Below the pieces are notes generated by a model. It saw only the letters and a list, made by a program, of their open reading frames with translations. It made no database searches and had not been told where the DNA came from. 64,000 nucleotides of DNA from JAJDYQ01 sp965214035. Its GTDB lineage: Bacteria > Pseudomonadota > Gammaproteobacteria > JAJDYQ01. Below, in pieces: positions 19,801 through 30,300 of this stretch. The stretch spans positions 186,001 to 250,000 of the forward strand of contig OZ243932.1 of NCBI GenBank assembly GCA_965214035.1. Reading direction: 5' to 3'. Each line of letters opens with the position of its first letter. The stretch's first letter is position 1. Made by a program: the position numbers and the translations under genes.

Positions 19801-20361
19801 CTGACGGCAGAGATAACGCCGGCAACGGACAACGCCCCGGAATACTCCGCTCCCAAAGCCGTCCGGGTAGCCGGACTGATCAGCGGCATACACCTCAGAA
19901 ACACACGCAGAGGCCGCATGGCCAACGTACTGCTGGACGACAAAACAGGGCGTCTGGAAATCACCCTGTTCAGCGAAGCCCTGGAAAAGTTTGGACAATA
20001 CCTGACGAAAGACAACCTGATCATGGTAGAAGGCGATTTGGGTTTCCGCAGCTTTGGTGGTGGCACGGTACGACTGACGGCCAAAACCCTGATGACTCTC
20101 GATCAGGCCCGCGCACACTACGCCAGATACCTGATGATCAGCATGCAGACAGACAACGCCGACCCCGCACTGATCCAGAGCCTGCAAACCACACTCAAGC
20201 CCTACCGAACTGGGCAATGTCCGGTCCGGCTGCACTACACCAACAACAAGGCAAGCTCAGCGATAGACCTGAGTGACGACTGGCGGCTGACCCCGGCGCA
20301 GGCCCTGATACAGGACCTGGGCAGACTGGACGGCATAGGCACCGTCAGGCTGATATACTGA
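16867..20361 (+). CDS. dnaE: DNA polymerase III subunit alpha
   Basis: Replicative polymerase subunit. The 1164 residues comprise an N-terminal PHP domain (HLHVHTEYSLVDG), the family C polymerase palm with catalytic aspartates D402 and D404 (PDFDIDF) and D555 (KFDFLGLRTL), helix-hairpin-helix DNA-binding repeats and a C-terminal OB fold (RVAGLISGI onward). These positions match the E. coli enzyme almost exactly. It ends the long plus-strand run. accA, which often follows, is absent; a minus-strand GDP-mannose gene ends 23 bases away instead. Confidence 0.97.
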   Translation: MIKPQTFVHLHVHTEYSLVDGVVRIKPLIKQCAEAGMPALAVTDLSNMFALIKFYRAALNAGIKPVIGAECLLNDAAQTAAPFRIVLLCQNTRGYHNLAELISRGYVEGQIRGTPTLQKAWLATHTEGLIALSGGREGDIGRALLNGNTDEAGQHLRHWKALFPDRFYLEVIRTGRPGEEQYLQACIDLATDTMTPVVATNDVRFLTADEFEVHEARVCIGEGRMLDDPRRHKNYSSEQYLRNASEMIELFSDLPEAIENSIAIARRCNLELTLGKNYLPGFPIPDGLQTEEYLTRQSKSGLHRRLQFLQEAGLLQHKEQTYHERLQTELDVIIDMGFSGYFLIVADFIQWSREHGVPVGPGRGSGAGSLVAYVLGITDIDPIYHELLFERFLNPERVSMPDFDIDFCMDGRDRVIEYVSNRYGSDKVSQIITYGTMAARGVVRDVARVLGYPYGVGDKIARLIPFEIGMTLDKALGEEPELNRLYNEDEEVRSVIELAKPLEGLTRNVSKHAGGVVIAPTALTEFTPLYCEEGGGLVTQLDKDDIEAIGLVKFDFLGLRTLTIIDWTLQNIVKLTGEEIDISRIDSQDREVFRLLSTCNTAAVFQLESRGMKDLIKRLQPDCFEDIVALMALFRPGPLQSGMVDDYINRKHGRAIVEYPHPDLETILKPTYGVILYQEQVMQIAQILAGYTLGGADMLRRAMGKKKPEEMAAHRTTFIEGARHNDIGEKQSNYIFDLMEKFAGYGFNKSHSVAYALLSYQTAWLKARHPAAFMAAVLSADMENTDKILSLVNECREMGLHILPPSINQSDYPFIAKDKRTIIYGLGAIKGAGAGAIESIVQQRNAYGTYNDLADLCMRCDTYRLNRGVLQAIIQAGAIDCLDPNRAALLHNLGAALRLADQHEQNTETGQTDLFGLTAEPQPSQPVMTPDDAPVWSEEQRLNAEKEALGLYLTGHPIEHHEQDIDQMITHRLQEINALTAEITPATDNAPEYSAPKAVRVAGLISGIHLRNTRRGRMANVLLDDKTGRLEITLFSEALEKFGQYLTKDNLIMVEGDLGFRSFGGGTVRLTAKTLMTLDQARAHYARYLMISMQTDNADPALIQSLQTTLKPYRTGQCPVRLHYTNNKASSAIDLSDDWRLTPAQALIQDLGRLDGIGTVRLIY

Positions 20362-20384
20362 CCGGCACACCGGACCGGGCCATA

Positions 20385-21806
20385 CTACCGGTCATCCTCA
20401 CGGCCATACTCATCATCGAAGCGGACAATATCATCCTCACCCAGATAACTGCCGGTTTGCACCTCAATGATCTCAAGCGGCAACCGGCCCTCATTTTCAA
20501 GCCGGTGTTTGGAGCCGAGCGGGATATAGGTTGACTCATCCTCTTTCAGGATAAACACCTTGCCATCCAGAGTAATTTTGGCAGTGCCCTTGATAACCAC
20601 CCAATGTTCTGCGCGGTGATGATGCATCTGATAAGAAATTTTGGCACCCGGATCGACACAAATCCGCTTGACCTGATGTCTGGGGCCGGTATCGATACAC
20701 GAATACCAGCCCCACGGCTTATGCACCTTCAGATGTGCCTCGGCCTCTGGTCGGCCGGCCGCCTTTAACTGCTCGGTGATCTGCTTGACATCCTGCCCCC
20801 GGTCTTTGGCGGCGACCATCACCGCATCCGGTGTTTCCACCACAACAGTATCCTCAAGGCCGACCGTGGCGATCAGCCTCTTTTCGGAATGCAACAGATT
20901 ATTATGCGAATCATACGTCAACACATCGCCATGAATCCGGTTGCCCTGCGCATCCTTATCCGACAACTCCCACAGAGAAGACCACGAACCCACATCGCTC
21001 CAGCCGGCATCGAGAGGCACCACAGCCGCCTCGCGGGTATGCTCCATAACGGCATAATCAATCGAATCAGACGGGCACCCGTCGAACGCCGCTGCATCGA
21101 GACGGACAAAATCGGCATCCTGCTGTGCCCCCTCCAATGCACGGCGGCAATGCTCCAGAATAGCCGGCTGATACAGCTCGACCTCGCGCAAAAAACAACC
21201 CGCCTGAAAGGCAAACATACCGCTATTCCAGTAAAACTCACCGCTTGCCAGAAAATCCTCAGCCATGGCACTATCAGGCTTCTCCACAAACCGCTCCACC
21301 TGATAAACGCAATCCCCCGTTTTCACCCCGCGCCGGATATAACCATAACCGGTTTTAGGTGCAGTGGGCACAATACCGAAAGTCACCAGTCTGCCGCATG
21401 CAGCCGTTTCAACAGCCGTATGCACAGCCCTGGCCAGCGCATCCCTGTCACAAATCGCATGATCAGCCGTCAACACCAGCAACACATCATCCGGCTCCCT
21501 GGCGTGCAGAGCAGCCAATGTTGCCGCCGGTGCCGTATTGCGACCGAATGGCTCAAGGATAATGGAAGCGGCACGGATATCCCGCTCACGCAATTGTCGC
21601 ACCATCATAAAGCGATGACTCTCATTACAAATAACCACCGGCGCAGCCATACCATCATCGTCAGGCAGGCGAGTGATCGTCTCCTGCAACAAAGTCTGCC
21701 CGCAAGCCAGCGCCAGAAACTGCTTTGGATAATGACTTCTCGAAAGCGGCCACATACGGGTACCGGAACCACCCGACAACACAACCGGAACAACCCTGCA
21801 ACTCAT
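20385..21806 (-). CDS. manC: Mannose-1-phosphate guanylyltransferase / mannose-6-phosphate isomerase
   Basis: A bifunctional type II enzyme that makes GDP-mannose for surface polysaccharides. Residues 1 to about 290 are the nucleotidyltransferase, with the signature LSGGSGTRMWPLSRSHYPKQ (residues 10-29) and FVEKPD. The C-terminal cupin (after about 345) is the isomerase, with KPWGWY, QMHHHRAEHW and the metal-binding histidines. The length of 473 is normal. It is convergent with dnaE. It may also be called cpsB, algA or xanB; substrate use downstream cannot be told from this window. Confidence 0.93.
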   Translation of the reverse strand: MSCRVVPVVLSGGSGTRMWPLSRSHYPKQFLALACGQTLLQETITRLPDDDGMAAPVVICNESHRFMMVRQLRERDIRAASIILEPFGRNTAPAATLAALHAREPDDVLLVLTADHAICDRDALARAVHTAVETAACGRLVTFGIVPTAPKTGYGYIRRGVKTGDCVYQVERFVEKPDSAMAEDFLASGEFYWNSGMFAFQAGCFLREVELYQPAILEHCRRALEGAQQDADFVRLDAAAFDGCPSDSIDYAVMEHTREAAVVPLDAGWSDVGSWSSLWELSDKDAQGNRIHGDVLTYDSHNNLLHSEKRLIATVGLEDTVVVETPDAVMVAAKDRGQDVKQITEQLKAAGRPEAEAHLKVHKPWGWYSCIDTGPRHQVKRICVDPGAKISYQMHHHRAEHWVVIKGTAKITLDGKVFILKEDESTYIPLGSKHRLENEGRLPLEIIEVQTGSYLGEDDIVRFDDEYGREDDR

Positions 21807-22279
21807 TCAACAAAACCTGTAATACACAACACCGCGCAAGCATAAACACCAGCCACCGGACACACAAGCACAAGATGCCACAAACAGGCCGGACAACGAT
21901 TGACAAACAGCATACTGCCGTATCACCGTATCGATTGGCATCAATCTGGCGGCACTGTCGCTGGCGGTGGCCATACTCAAATTTTTATAACAGGATGCAC
22001 CATGAATGACAGAACAGAACGAAGGACGATGCAGCGGTACCGGAGCCGGCAGGCTGGCAGTTACTGTGCTGCCGGCACGGCGAACCATCGTCGCCATACC
22101 GATACAAACATACAGAGCGGGCCGCAAAGCCGCTTGTCAACCAACCTGGTTACTGGAGAAATTGATATGCAAACCATCATGCTGACCCCTCCCAACGGGA
22201 GGGTATATCTGATGCCGGCCGTCGATGCTGGCCGCTCTGCGCAGCATACAACAGATAAACATTGGTGCCGCTGCAACGC
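21807..22279. other. Intergenic region between manC and ilvD with two hairpins and no convincing gene
   Basis: No homology-bearing frame was found in these 473 bases. They contain a perfect 8-base inverted repeat (GCCGGCAG at 22045-22052 with CTGCCGGC at 22069-22076, 16-base loop) and a perfect 7-base one (CCCTCCC at 22187-22193 with GGGAGGG at 22197-22203, 3-base loop). Neither is followed by a T run on either strand, so an ordinary intrinsic terminator is not supported. The manC promoter should lie here on the minus strand, but I saw no clear one. Confidence 0.4.
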
Positions 22280-23956
22280 CTACTCATCCGTGACACAGCC
22301 CTCCGAAGCATCCTTCACAGCCTTGATATACTTATACAGCGTACCGCGTGTTGCCTTATAGGCCGGCATAACCCAGTTCTGCTGTCGTTTGCGCAGCTCA
22401 TCCTCCTCGATATCGACGCTCAGGGTATTATGTTCGGCGTTGATCGTGATGACATCACCGTCTCTGATCAGGGCAATCGGCCCGCCTTCCTGCGCCTCCG
22501 GCACGATATGGCCGATGATAAATCCATGTGACCCGCCGGAAAACCGCCCATCGGTCAACAGGGCGACATCCTTGCCCAGTCCGGCGCCCATGATGGCTGA
22601 AGTAGGTGTCAGCATCTCCGGCATACCCGGCCCGCCTTTCGGTCCCTCATAGCGGATTACAACCACATCACCTTTATAGATGCAACTCTCCTCAAGTGTC
22701 TTCAACATATCCTCCTCGCTGTCAAACACCCGCGCCGGGCCGCTGAACACCCAACCCTCCTTGCCGGTAATTTTGGCGACCGCACCACCGGGTGCCAGAT
22801 TACCTTTCAGAATATGGATATGCCCCGACGCCTTGATCGGTTTTTCCAGTGGCACAATAACATCCTGACCTGTCTTCAGGCCGGGCAGGTCGGCCAGGTT
22901 CTCAGCGACGGTTTGACCGGTAACTGTCAGGCAGTCACCGTTGATCAGACCATGCTCCAGCAGATACTTCATAACGGCTGGCGTACCGCCGACCTGATGC
23001 AGATCCTCCATCACATAGCGGCCACTGGGCTTCAGATCAGCGATAAACGGCACACGCCGCGAGGTCGCCTGAAAATCATCGAGCGACATCGGCACATCGA
23101 CGGCCCGCGCCATGGCGATGATATGCAGCACCGCATTGGTAGAACCACCCAGTGCCATGATGATCGTCAGGGCATTTTCAAACGCTTTGCGGGACATGAT
23201 ATCGCGGGGTCGCAGCTCCAGCTCCAGCAGATTGCGCACAGCCGCACCGGCCCGAAAACACTCCTCGGCTTTTTGCGGATCCTCAGCCGGAGTAGAAGAC
23301 GAATAGGGCAGCGACATGCCCATCGCCTCGATAGCGGCGGCCATGGTATTAGCCGTGTACATGCCGCCACAGGCACCGGCACCCGGACAGGCATGGGCAA
23401 CAATACGCTGGCGCTCATCCTCCGTGATTTTACCGGCGATAGCCTCACCGTAACTCTGAAAGGCCGACACAATATCCAGCGTTTTGCCATCCGCATGACC
23501 GGCTCGGATAGTACCGCCATAGACCATCAGGGCAGGCCGATTCAGTCGCCCCATGGCGATCAGGGTACCCGGCATATTCTTGTCACAGCCCGGCAGGGAG
23601 ATATTCGCGTCATACCACTGCGCCGACATCACGGTTTCGATAGAGTCCGCGATAATATCGCGTGACTGCAAAGAAAAACTCATCCCCTCGGTGCCCATGG
23701 AAATACCGTCCGAAACACCGATGGTATTAAAGCGCAATCCGACCAGACCGGCCGCGACCACACCCTCCTTGACTCGTTCGGCAAGCTCCAGCAGATGCAT
23801 ATTACAGGTATTGCCCTCATACCAGACGCTGGAAATACCGACCTGCGCCTTATCCATATCCTCACGTGACAGGCCGGCACCATACAACATGGCCTGAGAA
23901 GCGCCCTGCGACCGGGGCCGGGTAATACGGCGACTGACTTTATTAAGACCGCTCAC
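22280..23956 (-). CDS. ilvD: Dihydroxy-acid dehydratase
   Basis: Third shared step of isoleucine and valine synthesis, an iron-sulfur enzyme. The 558-residue product starts with the conserved NKVSRRITRPRSQGASQAML and carries EGNTCN, GCDKNMPG and CPGAGACGGMYTANTM. The last motif has the spacing of the [2Fe-2S] type known from mycobacteria and plants rather than the E. coli [4Fe-4S] form. GRFSGGSHGF lies near the C-terminus. The frame extends 45 codons further upstream to 24091. I chose the GTG at 23956 because homology begins there and GGAGACG sits just upstream. It stands alone, away from other ilv genes. Confidence 0.94.
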   Translation of the reverse strand: MSGLNKVSRRITRPRSQGASQAMLYGAGLSREDMDKAQVGISSVWYEGNTCNMHLLELAERVKEGVVAAGLVGLRFNTIGVSDGISMGTEGMSFSLQSRDIIADSIETVMSAQWYDANISLPGCDKNMPGTLIAMGRLNRPALMVYGGTIRAGHADGKTLDIVSAFQSYGEAIAGKITEDERQRIVAHACPGAGACGGMYTANTMAAAIEAMGMSLPYSSSTPAEDPQKAEECFRAGAAVRNLLELELRPRDIMSRKAFENALTIIMALGGSTNAVLHIIAMARAVDVPMSLDDFQATSRRVPFIADLKPSGRYVMEDLHQVGGTPAVMKYLLEHGLINGDCLTVTGQTVAENLADLPGLKTGQDVIVPLEKPIKASGHIHILKGNLAPGGAVAKITGKEGWVFSGPARVFDSEEDMLKTLEESCIYKGDVVVIRYEGPKGGPGMPEMLTPTSAIMGAGLGKDVALLTDGRFSGGSHGFIIGHIVPEAQEGGPIALIRDGDVITINAEHNTLSVDIEEDELRKRQQNWVMPAYKATRGTLYKYIKAVKDASEGCVTDE

Positions 23957-23982
23957 AATACGTCTCCGCAGATAAAAACCGG

Positions 23983-24010
23983 ATTGTCCCACGAATGCCG
24001 CCAGATACAA
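23983..24010 (-). promoter_or_regulatory. Possible weak promoter for ilvD
   Basis: On the minus strand TTGTAT (24005-24010) and GACAAT (23983-23988) are 16 bases apart, placing a start about 20 bases before the GTG of ilvD. The -35 match is poor (three of six), so this is tentative. Confidence 0.3.
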
Positions 24011-24118
24011 AGCCGGCCGCATGAAAAACCCGGCACAACTCGCCATGGCCCCGCACGCAACAGCCGAAAAACGCCCTATGCCGGCCTGCAACAGCCCTCG
24101 ACTGACCCGTAAAAATCA

Positions 24119-24147
24119 TTGCAAACCGCCTCAGACCCGACTATAAT
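24119..24147 (+). promoter_or_regulatory. Strong sigma-70-type promoter for the giant autotransporter gene
   Basis: TTGCAA (24119-24124) and a perfect TATAAT (24142-24147) are separated by exactly 17 bases. Transcription would start near 24154, giving a leader of about 150 nt before the ATG at 24305. This is the best promoter match seen in the window. Confidence 0.7.
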
Positions 24148-24174
24148 GGACAACATGAACCCGATTGACGGCAC

Positions 24175-24210
24175 AATGGTCCGGTTAAAAAAAGACTTGC
24201 CGGGACCATT
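24175..24210 (+). promoter_or_regulatory. Hairpin in the 5' leader of the giant autotransporter mRNA
   Basis: Bases 24175-24184 (AATGGTCCGG) pair with 24200-24210 (CCGGGACCATT), giving ten base pairs with one bulged G and a 15-base loop with a run of seven A. It lies about 20 nt into the predicted transcript. No T run follows, so it is not a plain terminator. A role in RNA stability, translation control or protein binding is possible but is inference. Confidence 0.4.
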
Positions 24211-24304
24211 CATCAATAGGTTACAAACCGGCAGCAGCCTCCGGCGTTGATACGCGGCAGCCGTTGACATATTCAGGCAACCAGAACAGGAGAGTAACCA
24301 GCCA

Positions 24305-27300
24305 ATGAACCTCACAAAATGGCTTACGCACCACCAGCCTGTCGGCGATGCTGACGGAAAGAACAATACTGGAATCACCCGCCGGCCGGTTCCCTCTGCC
24401 GGCAGCCTCGCCGGTACTATCTCCGGCCTCCATCGCCGGTGCCGCACCCTGTTGCCGATGCTGCTCCTGCTGCTCGGTTTTGCCACCGAAGCCACCGCCC
24501 AGACCGTGCCGACGCTCAAGGTCGAGGGTGATTTCTCTGTCACCGAAGGCGATTCCGGCACCATCAGGTTCACCCTGAGCCAGGCGGCGAGCAGCACGAT
24601 CACATTTACCATCGGAGACGTAATAAATTTTACTACATGCGGAGCACTAAGAAATTGTCCCGCTGATACCTCTGAACCGTCCGCATCCGATTACTTTTTT
24701 GACGGTCCGAAGACAATAACTTTCAACATCGGCGATACGACCAAGTCCATCACCTTCATGACGAGGGAAGACAGCGCAATGGAGTCAACAGAGGCTTTTT
24801 TGATGCAGGTTAGTGGTCTCGCTGCCGACGAAGCCACCATCGATCCGACTACACCGGCCGACTCAATCTACTTTGCTGGACCTAATTGGTGGGTCCGCAT
24901 CCTCGATGACGACACCGTGCCAGAGCTGACCATCACAGCCGCCGACATGGTCACCGAAGGCTCGCCGGCCAGCTTCACCATCACGGCCAATCCCACTCTG
25001 CCGATCGACCTCACCATCAACCTGACCGTCACCGAAGACGAAACCAATGGCCAGAACTTTGTCGCTGCCGGTGACGAGGGTGTTCAGACCGTCATACTGC
25101 CGGCTGGCGCGGGTTCCGTCACCCATACGATTGGCACTATCTTTGACAACACCATCGGCGATGACGACGACGGCACCCTCACGGTCGCGCTGGCCACCGG
25201 CACCGGCTACACCATCGGCACCACCACCCATACGGCCGTGGTGACCATCACCAACAATGTCCCCCATGTCGTATCCATCAGCCCCCCCACCAATGACGAC
25301 GAGGGCGATTCCGGCACGGAGAACAAGTTCTTCACGATACTCCTGTCGTCGTTTCATTCGCAGGACATTTCCATGAGGGTCTGTTACTCTGGAACGGCAA
25401 CCCGGGGTGCCTCCGACGACTACCAGAGTTATAGGTTTGGTGGTGTTGTTAACAGTGCCTGTAGCAACGTCACCATGTCTGCTGGATCCCGCAACGCCAA
25501 CATTGGCATACAGATACGAGGCGACACCACTGCCGAGCCCGATGAGACAGTCATTGCCACGCTGTCCCTTAACAACCCGCCCGCCGGCGTGGTCCTCGGC
25601 ACCTCCATGGCGACCTACACCATCCTCAACGACGACGTCCCACAAATCACCATTGCTGCCGACACCGCCTCTGTCGCCGAAGGTACCAGCGCCAGCTTTA
25701 CCATCACGACCAACGCGCCTCCGGCAGACGACCTGACCATTAATTTAACCGTCTCTGAAGACGAAGCCGATGGCCAGAACTTTGTCGCTGCCGGTGACGA
25801 AGGCAGCAAAACGGTCACCATTCAGGCCGGCCAACCCTCGGCCACCTATACCGTCGCCACAGACGACGACAGCACGGCCGAACTGAGCGGTGCGGTCACC
25901 GTCACCCTCAACGACGGCACCGGCTACACCGTCGGCTCCATCAACCATACGGCCGTGGTGACCATCACCAATGACGACCCCTATGTCGTATCCGTCAGCA
26001 TCGACCCGGCAGCAGGAGATGAAGGCAATAGTGGTGGCTTGACCGATGCCGCCACACTGACCTTTACCGTCAATCCGCCAAGGCCGGAGGCATTCCCGTT
26101 TATAATCTGTCTGGACGGTGGTACCGCCGAGCGTGGTAGCAGTGCAGACTATCAGTTCACAAGCCTGAATGACACAGTGCTTCCTATTGTTGTTGCTAGT
26201 GTTTGCGATAGCGCTCTGACAACCTCCTTCAACAGTAATCAGGCATCCTTCAGCACAAAAATCCGGGTCAACGGTGACAGCCTGTTCGAGGCAGACGAAA
26301 CCGTCACCGTCAGCCTGCGCCGCATCAGTGGTTCAGGCGGCAACTTCGACACCCCCGACGATGTCATCCTCTCCCCCACGGCCGGCAGTGTCACCTACAC
26401 CATCCGCCATGACGACACCCCGCCAGAGCTGACCATCACACCCGATGCCACCATGGTCACCGAAGGCTCGCCGGCCAGCTTCACCATCACGGCCAATACA
26501 TTTTCCGGACTGCCTACCACGGTCAACCTGATGATCAGTGAGCCTGGCAACTTTGTGGATTCCGACGACAAGGGTCCTAAGTCCTTCCTGCTGCCGGCCG
26601 GCGTGGATTCCGCCAGGTATAGAATAGACACCGTCCCTGACAACACCCTCGACGATGTCGAAAACGGCACCCTCACCGTCACCCTCAACGACGGCGACGG
26701 CTACACCGTCGGCACCACCACCCATACGGCCGTGGTGACTATCACCAACAATGTCCCCCATGTCGTATCCGTCAGCATTGAACCGGAAGAAGCAGAAGGA
26801 GATGAAGGCAATAGTGGTGGCTTGACCGATGCCGCCACACTGACCTTTACCGTGAATCCGCCAAGGCCGGAGGGATTCAGGTTTAGAATCTGTTTGGACG
26901 GTGGTACCGCCGAGAGTGGTAGCAGTGCAGACTATCAGTTCACACGCCTAAATGACACAGTGCCTGCTATTGCTCCTGTTGCTGGTGGTTGCGATAGCGC
27001 TCTGGAAATCCCCTTCAACAGTAATCAGGCATCCTTCAGCCAAAAAATCCGGGTCAACGGTGACAGCCTGTTCGAGGAAGACGAAACCGTCACCGTCAGC
27101 CTGCAACGAGTCAATAATTTGGGCGGCAACCTCGACACTCCCGACGATGTCATCATCTCCCCCACGGCCGGCACCGTCACCTACACCATCCGCAATGACG
27201 ATGACCCGCCCATGATTTCCATTGCCGGCGGCAGTCCGGCCATCGAGGGTGCCGGCACCCTCACCTACACACTGACGGCGGACAAACCACCGGTCACGGA

Positions 27301-30300
27301 CCTGACCATTAACCTGACGGTCACGGATGTGCCCGGCAGTGACTTTATTGCAGCAGAAGGCGACCAGACCGTCACCTTCCCGGCCGGCAGGACCATCGCG
27401 CTCAACTACGCGACGATTCCGATCACCGACGATGAAGTCGATGAAGCCAGCGGCGAGGTCACGGTGACAATCAATGACGGTACCGGCTATACCGCCGGCA
27501 CCGACACGGCCACCATCAGGGTGCTGGACGACGATAGAACCATCGTCACCCTGGCCGAAAATCCGGCCGGCGACCTCGATGAAGACGCCAGCAAACAGAT
27601 TACTCTCACACTGAACCGCGGTCTGGTCAATGGCGAAGAGCTGGTCGTCCCGCTGACCTTCGGCGGTGATGCCACACGGGGCACAGACTACACCCTGATG
27701 GAAGTCGCAGCGAATGGCGTGAGCTATGCCAATCTGACCGGCGGCGACGACCCCACCGTCACATTCACCGGCCCGTCCTCCGGCACTACCGCCATGACGG
27801 CCACCCTGACCCTGAGAGCCATTGCCGACAGTACCTCCGACTCCGGCGAGAGCGTCACCATTGTACCGGGTACCTTGACCGACACCTCTCTGGACGGCGG
27901 CGGCACGGTCACCGGCAGTCTGGCTTTTAACATCATTGAACGAGTGGAGCTGATACTGGGTACCGACCGTTTGATGGTATCGGAAGGGATGCAAACAGCG
28001 AGCTACACGATTCGTCTGGCGAGTGTGCCGACGGCACCGGTGACGGTAGTGGTGACCGGTTATGTCGGCACCGGCCTGATGCTGGATAACGACGAATTGA
28101 TTTTCACGGCGGCCAACTGGAACATTGCCCGGCAGGTAACACTGACCACAGCGGCGATGGACAGCGACTTTGCCGGCAGCACCCTGCAGTTGCGGCACAC
28201 GGCCTCTGGTGGCAATTACCTCTCGGTGACCGCCGACCTGAGTGTGACCCTGCTGGATGACACGGCCGGTGTGGTGGTCATGCCCAGTGGTGGCAATACC
28301 GTGGTCAGCGAGGACGGTGCCCGCACGGACGATTACACACTGAGGCTGAGCACACAACCGGTCGGTGATGTGGTGGTGCGGGCGACGGCCGGCACTGGCC
28401 TGAGTGTGAACGATGCGGCCACGGCCGATCTGACCTTTACCACTACCAACTGGAATCAGGCACAGACGGTGACGATAGCGGGCATTGACGATGACATTGC
28501 CAGCGGTGCGCTGCGCACCGTGTCGGTGACCCATACCATTGTCAACAGTGCAGACAGTGGCTATCCGGACGCCCTGCGCATCGCCAATCTGGACGTCATG
28601 CTGATAGACGACGATACCACCGGTCTGCTGTTGCCATCATCGGATCTGACGCTGTCGGAAGGTGACACCATCAGCTACACGGTGCGTCTGACCAGCCAGC
28701 CGACCGCGGTGGTGTCGGTGACCATTACCAGCGACAACGGGGATCTGACACCGGGCAATACCCCTTTGATGTTCAGTATGGACAACTGGTCCATGCCGCA
28801 GACGGTGCTCCTGACGGCCAACGCAGACGATGATTCGGACGACGAGCAGGCGCAACTGACGCACCGCGTGGCGGGGGGTGACTATGGCGCGATCAGCGAG
28901 GTCATTTCGGTGCGCATCACGGATCGCTCGGCCGGTGTGGATATCACGCAGAGCGGCGGCAATACGATAGTCCGCGAGGATGGTGGCGAGGACAGCTACA
29001 CACTGGTCCTCAATGCGGCACCGCGCGGTGATGTGACCCTCACGGTGACTGCCGCAGCCGGTATAACGGTGGATACGGACAGCCTGACCTTTACAACCGG
29101 TAACTGGCAGACACCGCAGCCCGTTACGGTGACCGGTGTCAATGACGACCTGGATAATCCCGATGATGGGCGCGAGGTCATGATCCGCCATGCGGTCAGT
29201 GGTGCCGGCGACAGTGCCGGCTATACCCCGGCCCTGTCGATTGCGCCGGTATCGGTGACGGTGCTGGACGACGACACGGCCGGGCTGCGCTTCAGCCGTT
29301 CGGTGCTGGCGGTGGTTGAGGGCGGCAGTACGAGCTACGGTGTGCGTCTGACCAGCCAGCCGACCGCGGTGGTGACCGTGACCATTGCCAGCGACAACGG
29401 GGATCTGACAGCGGGCAATACCCCCTTGATGTTCAGTACGGACAACTGGCCCATGCCGCAGACGGTGACGGTAACGGCGGGCACGGACAGCGACATGGAC
29501 AATAACGATGTCGCCCTCAGCCACACGGCCACGGGCGGCGGCTATAACTCGGTCAGCGCCACCCTGGGCGCGATGCTGCTGGAAGGCGGTACTGCCAGCG
29601 TCAGCATTGTGCAGAGCGACGGTCGCACCATCGTCACGGAGGGGGTCAGCACGGATTTCTATGAGGTGGTGTTGAATACGGCACCGGACCGCGATGTGAC
29701 CGTGAGAGTCAATGCCGACAGTGGTGTGACGGTCAATGGTGCGGCCACACTCGATCTGGTCTTTACCCCGACCAACTGGCATGAGGCGCAGCCGGTCATG
29801 GTAGCGGCGGTGGACAACAATGCCGATGACGGTGTGCGCACGGCCGATATCAGCCATATCCTGAGTGTTGGGGACAATAATGACTATGACCGGACACTGA
29901 CCATTGCCGGGGTAACGGTGACGGTGAACAGAGATCCAGATGATAGCCGTGGGCGGCTGGCGACTATAAGCGGCGGTAATCAAGAAGGGTCGAGGTGGGC
30001 TTTCAACTTTATCTTCGACAGTAACCCAGGGCGAAGTCTGGGTGCTGACGAGGTCGTGACGCTGCCGTTGATACTTGGTGGCGACGCGGTGCGCGGTCAG
30101 GATTATCAGGTGCGTTGTGAGCGCAACCCGGCAGAACGCAGATCGGACTCTTGGGTTTCCTGTGTCGAGTCAACAGACGGTCAACTGATGTTCATTCTGG
30201 ATGGCACACGGATATCTCCCGGCAGACGAACATTCAGAGCCACCCCGCCTTTGGAGGTGGAGTTGCTGGAGGACAATATGGCGGAACCGGTCGAGACCCT

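Noticed and set aside
22187..22203. CCCTCCC/GGGAGGG hairpin as an intrinsic terminator for ilvD
   Set aside because: The loop is only three bases and no T run follows on either strand.
21900..22361. A 153-residue plus-strand frame between manC and ilvD, with an AGGATG site before an internal ATG at 22002
   Set aside because: It runs into the antisense of ilvD, has no domain character, and its composition looks random.
26948..28534. A 528-residue open frame on the minus strand inside the giant gene, with similar ones at 24863-25645, 28637-29983 and 33875-35539
   Set aside because: They are antisense to a repeat-rich gene whose codon bias suppresses stops on the other strand. Their products are compositionally odd (runs rich in His, Arg and Gly) and repeat in step with the plus-strand modules.
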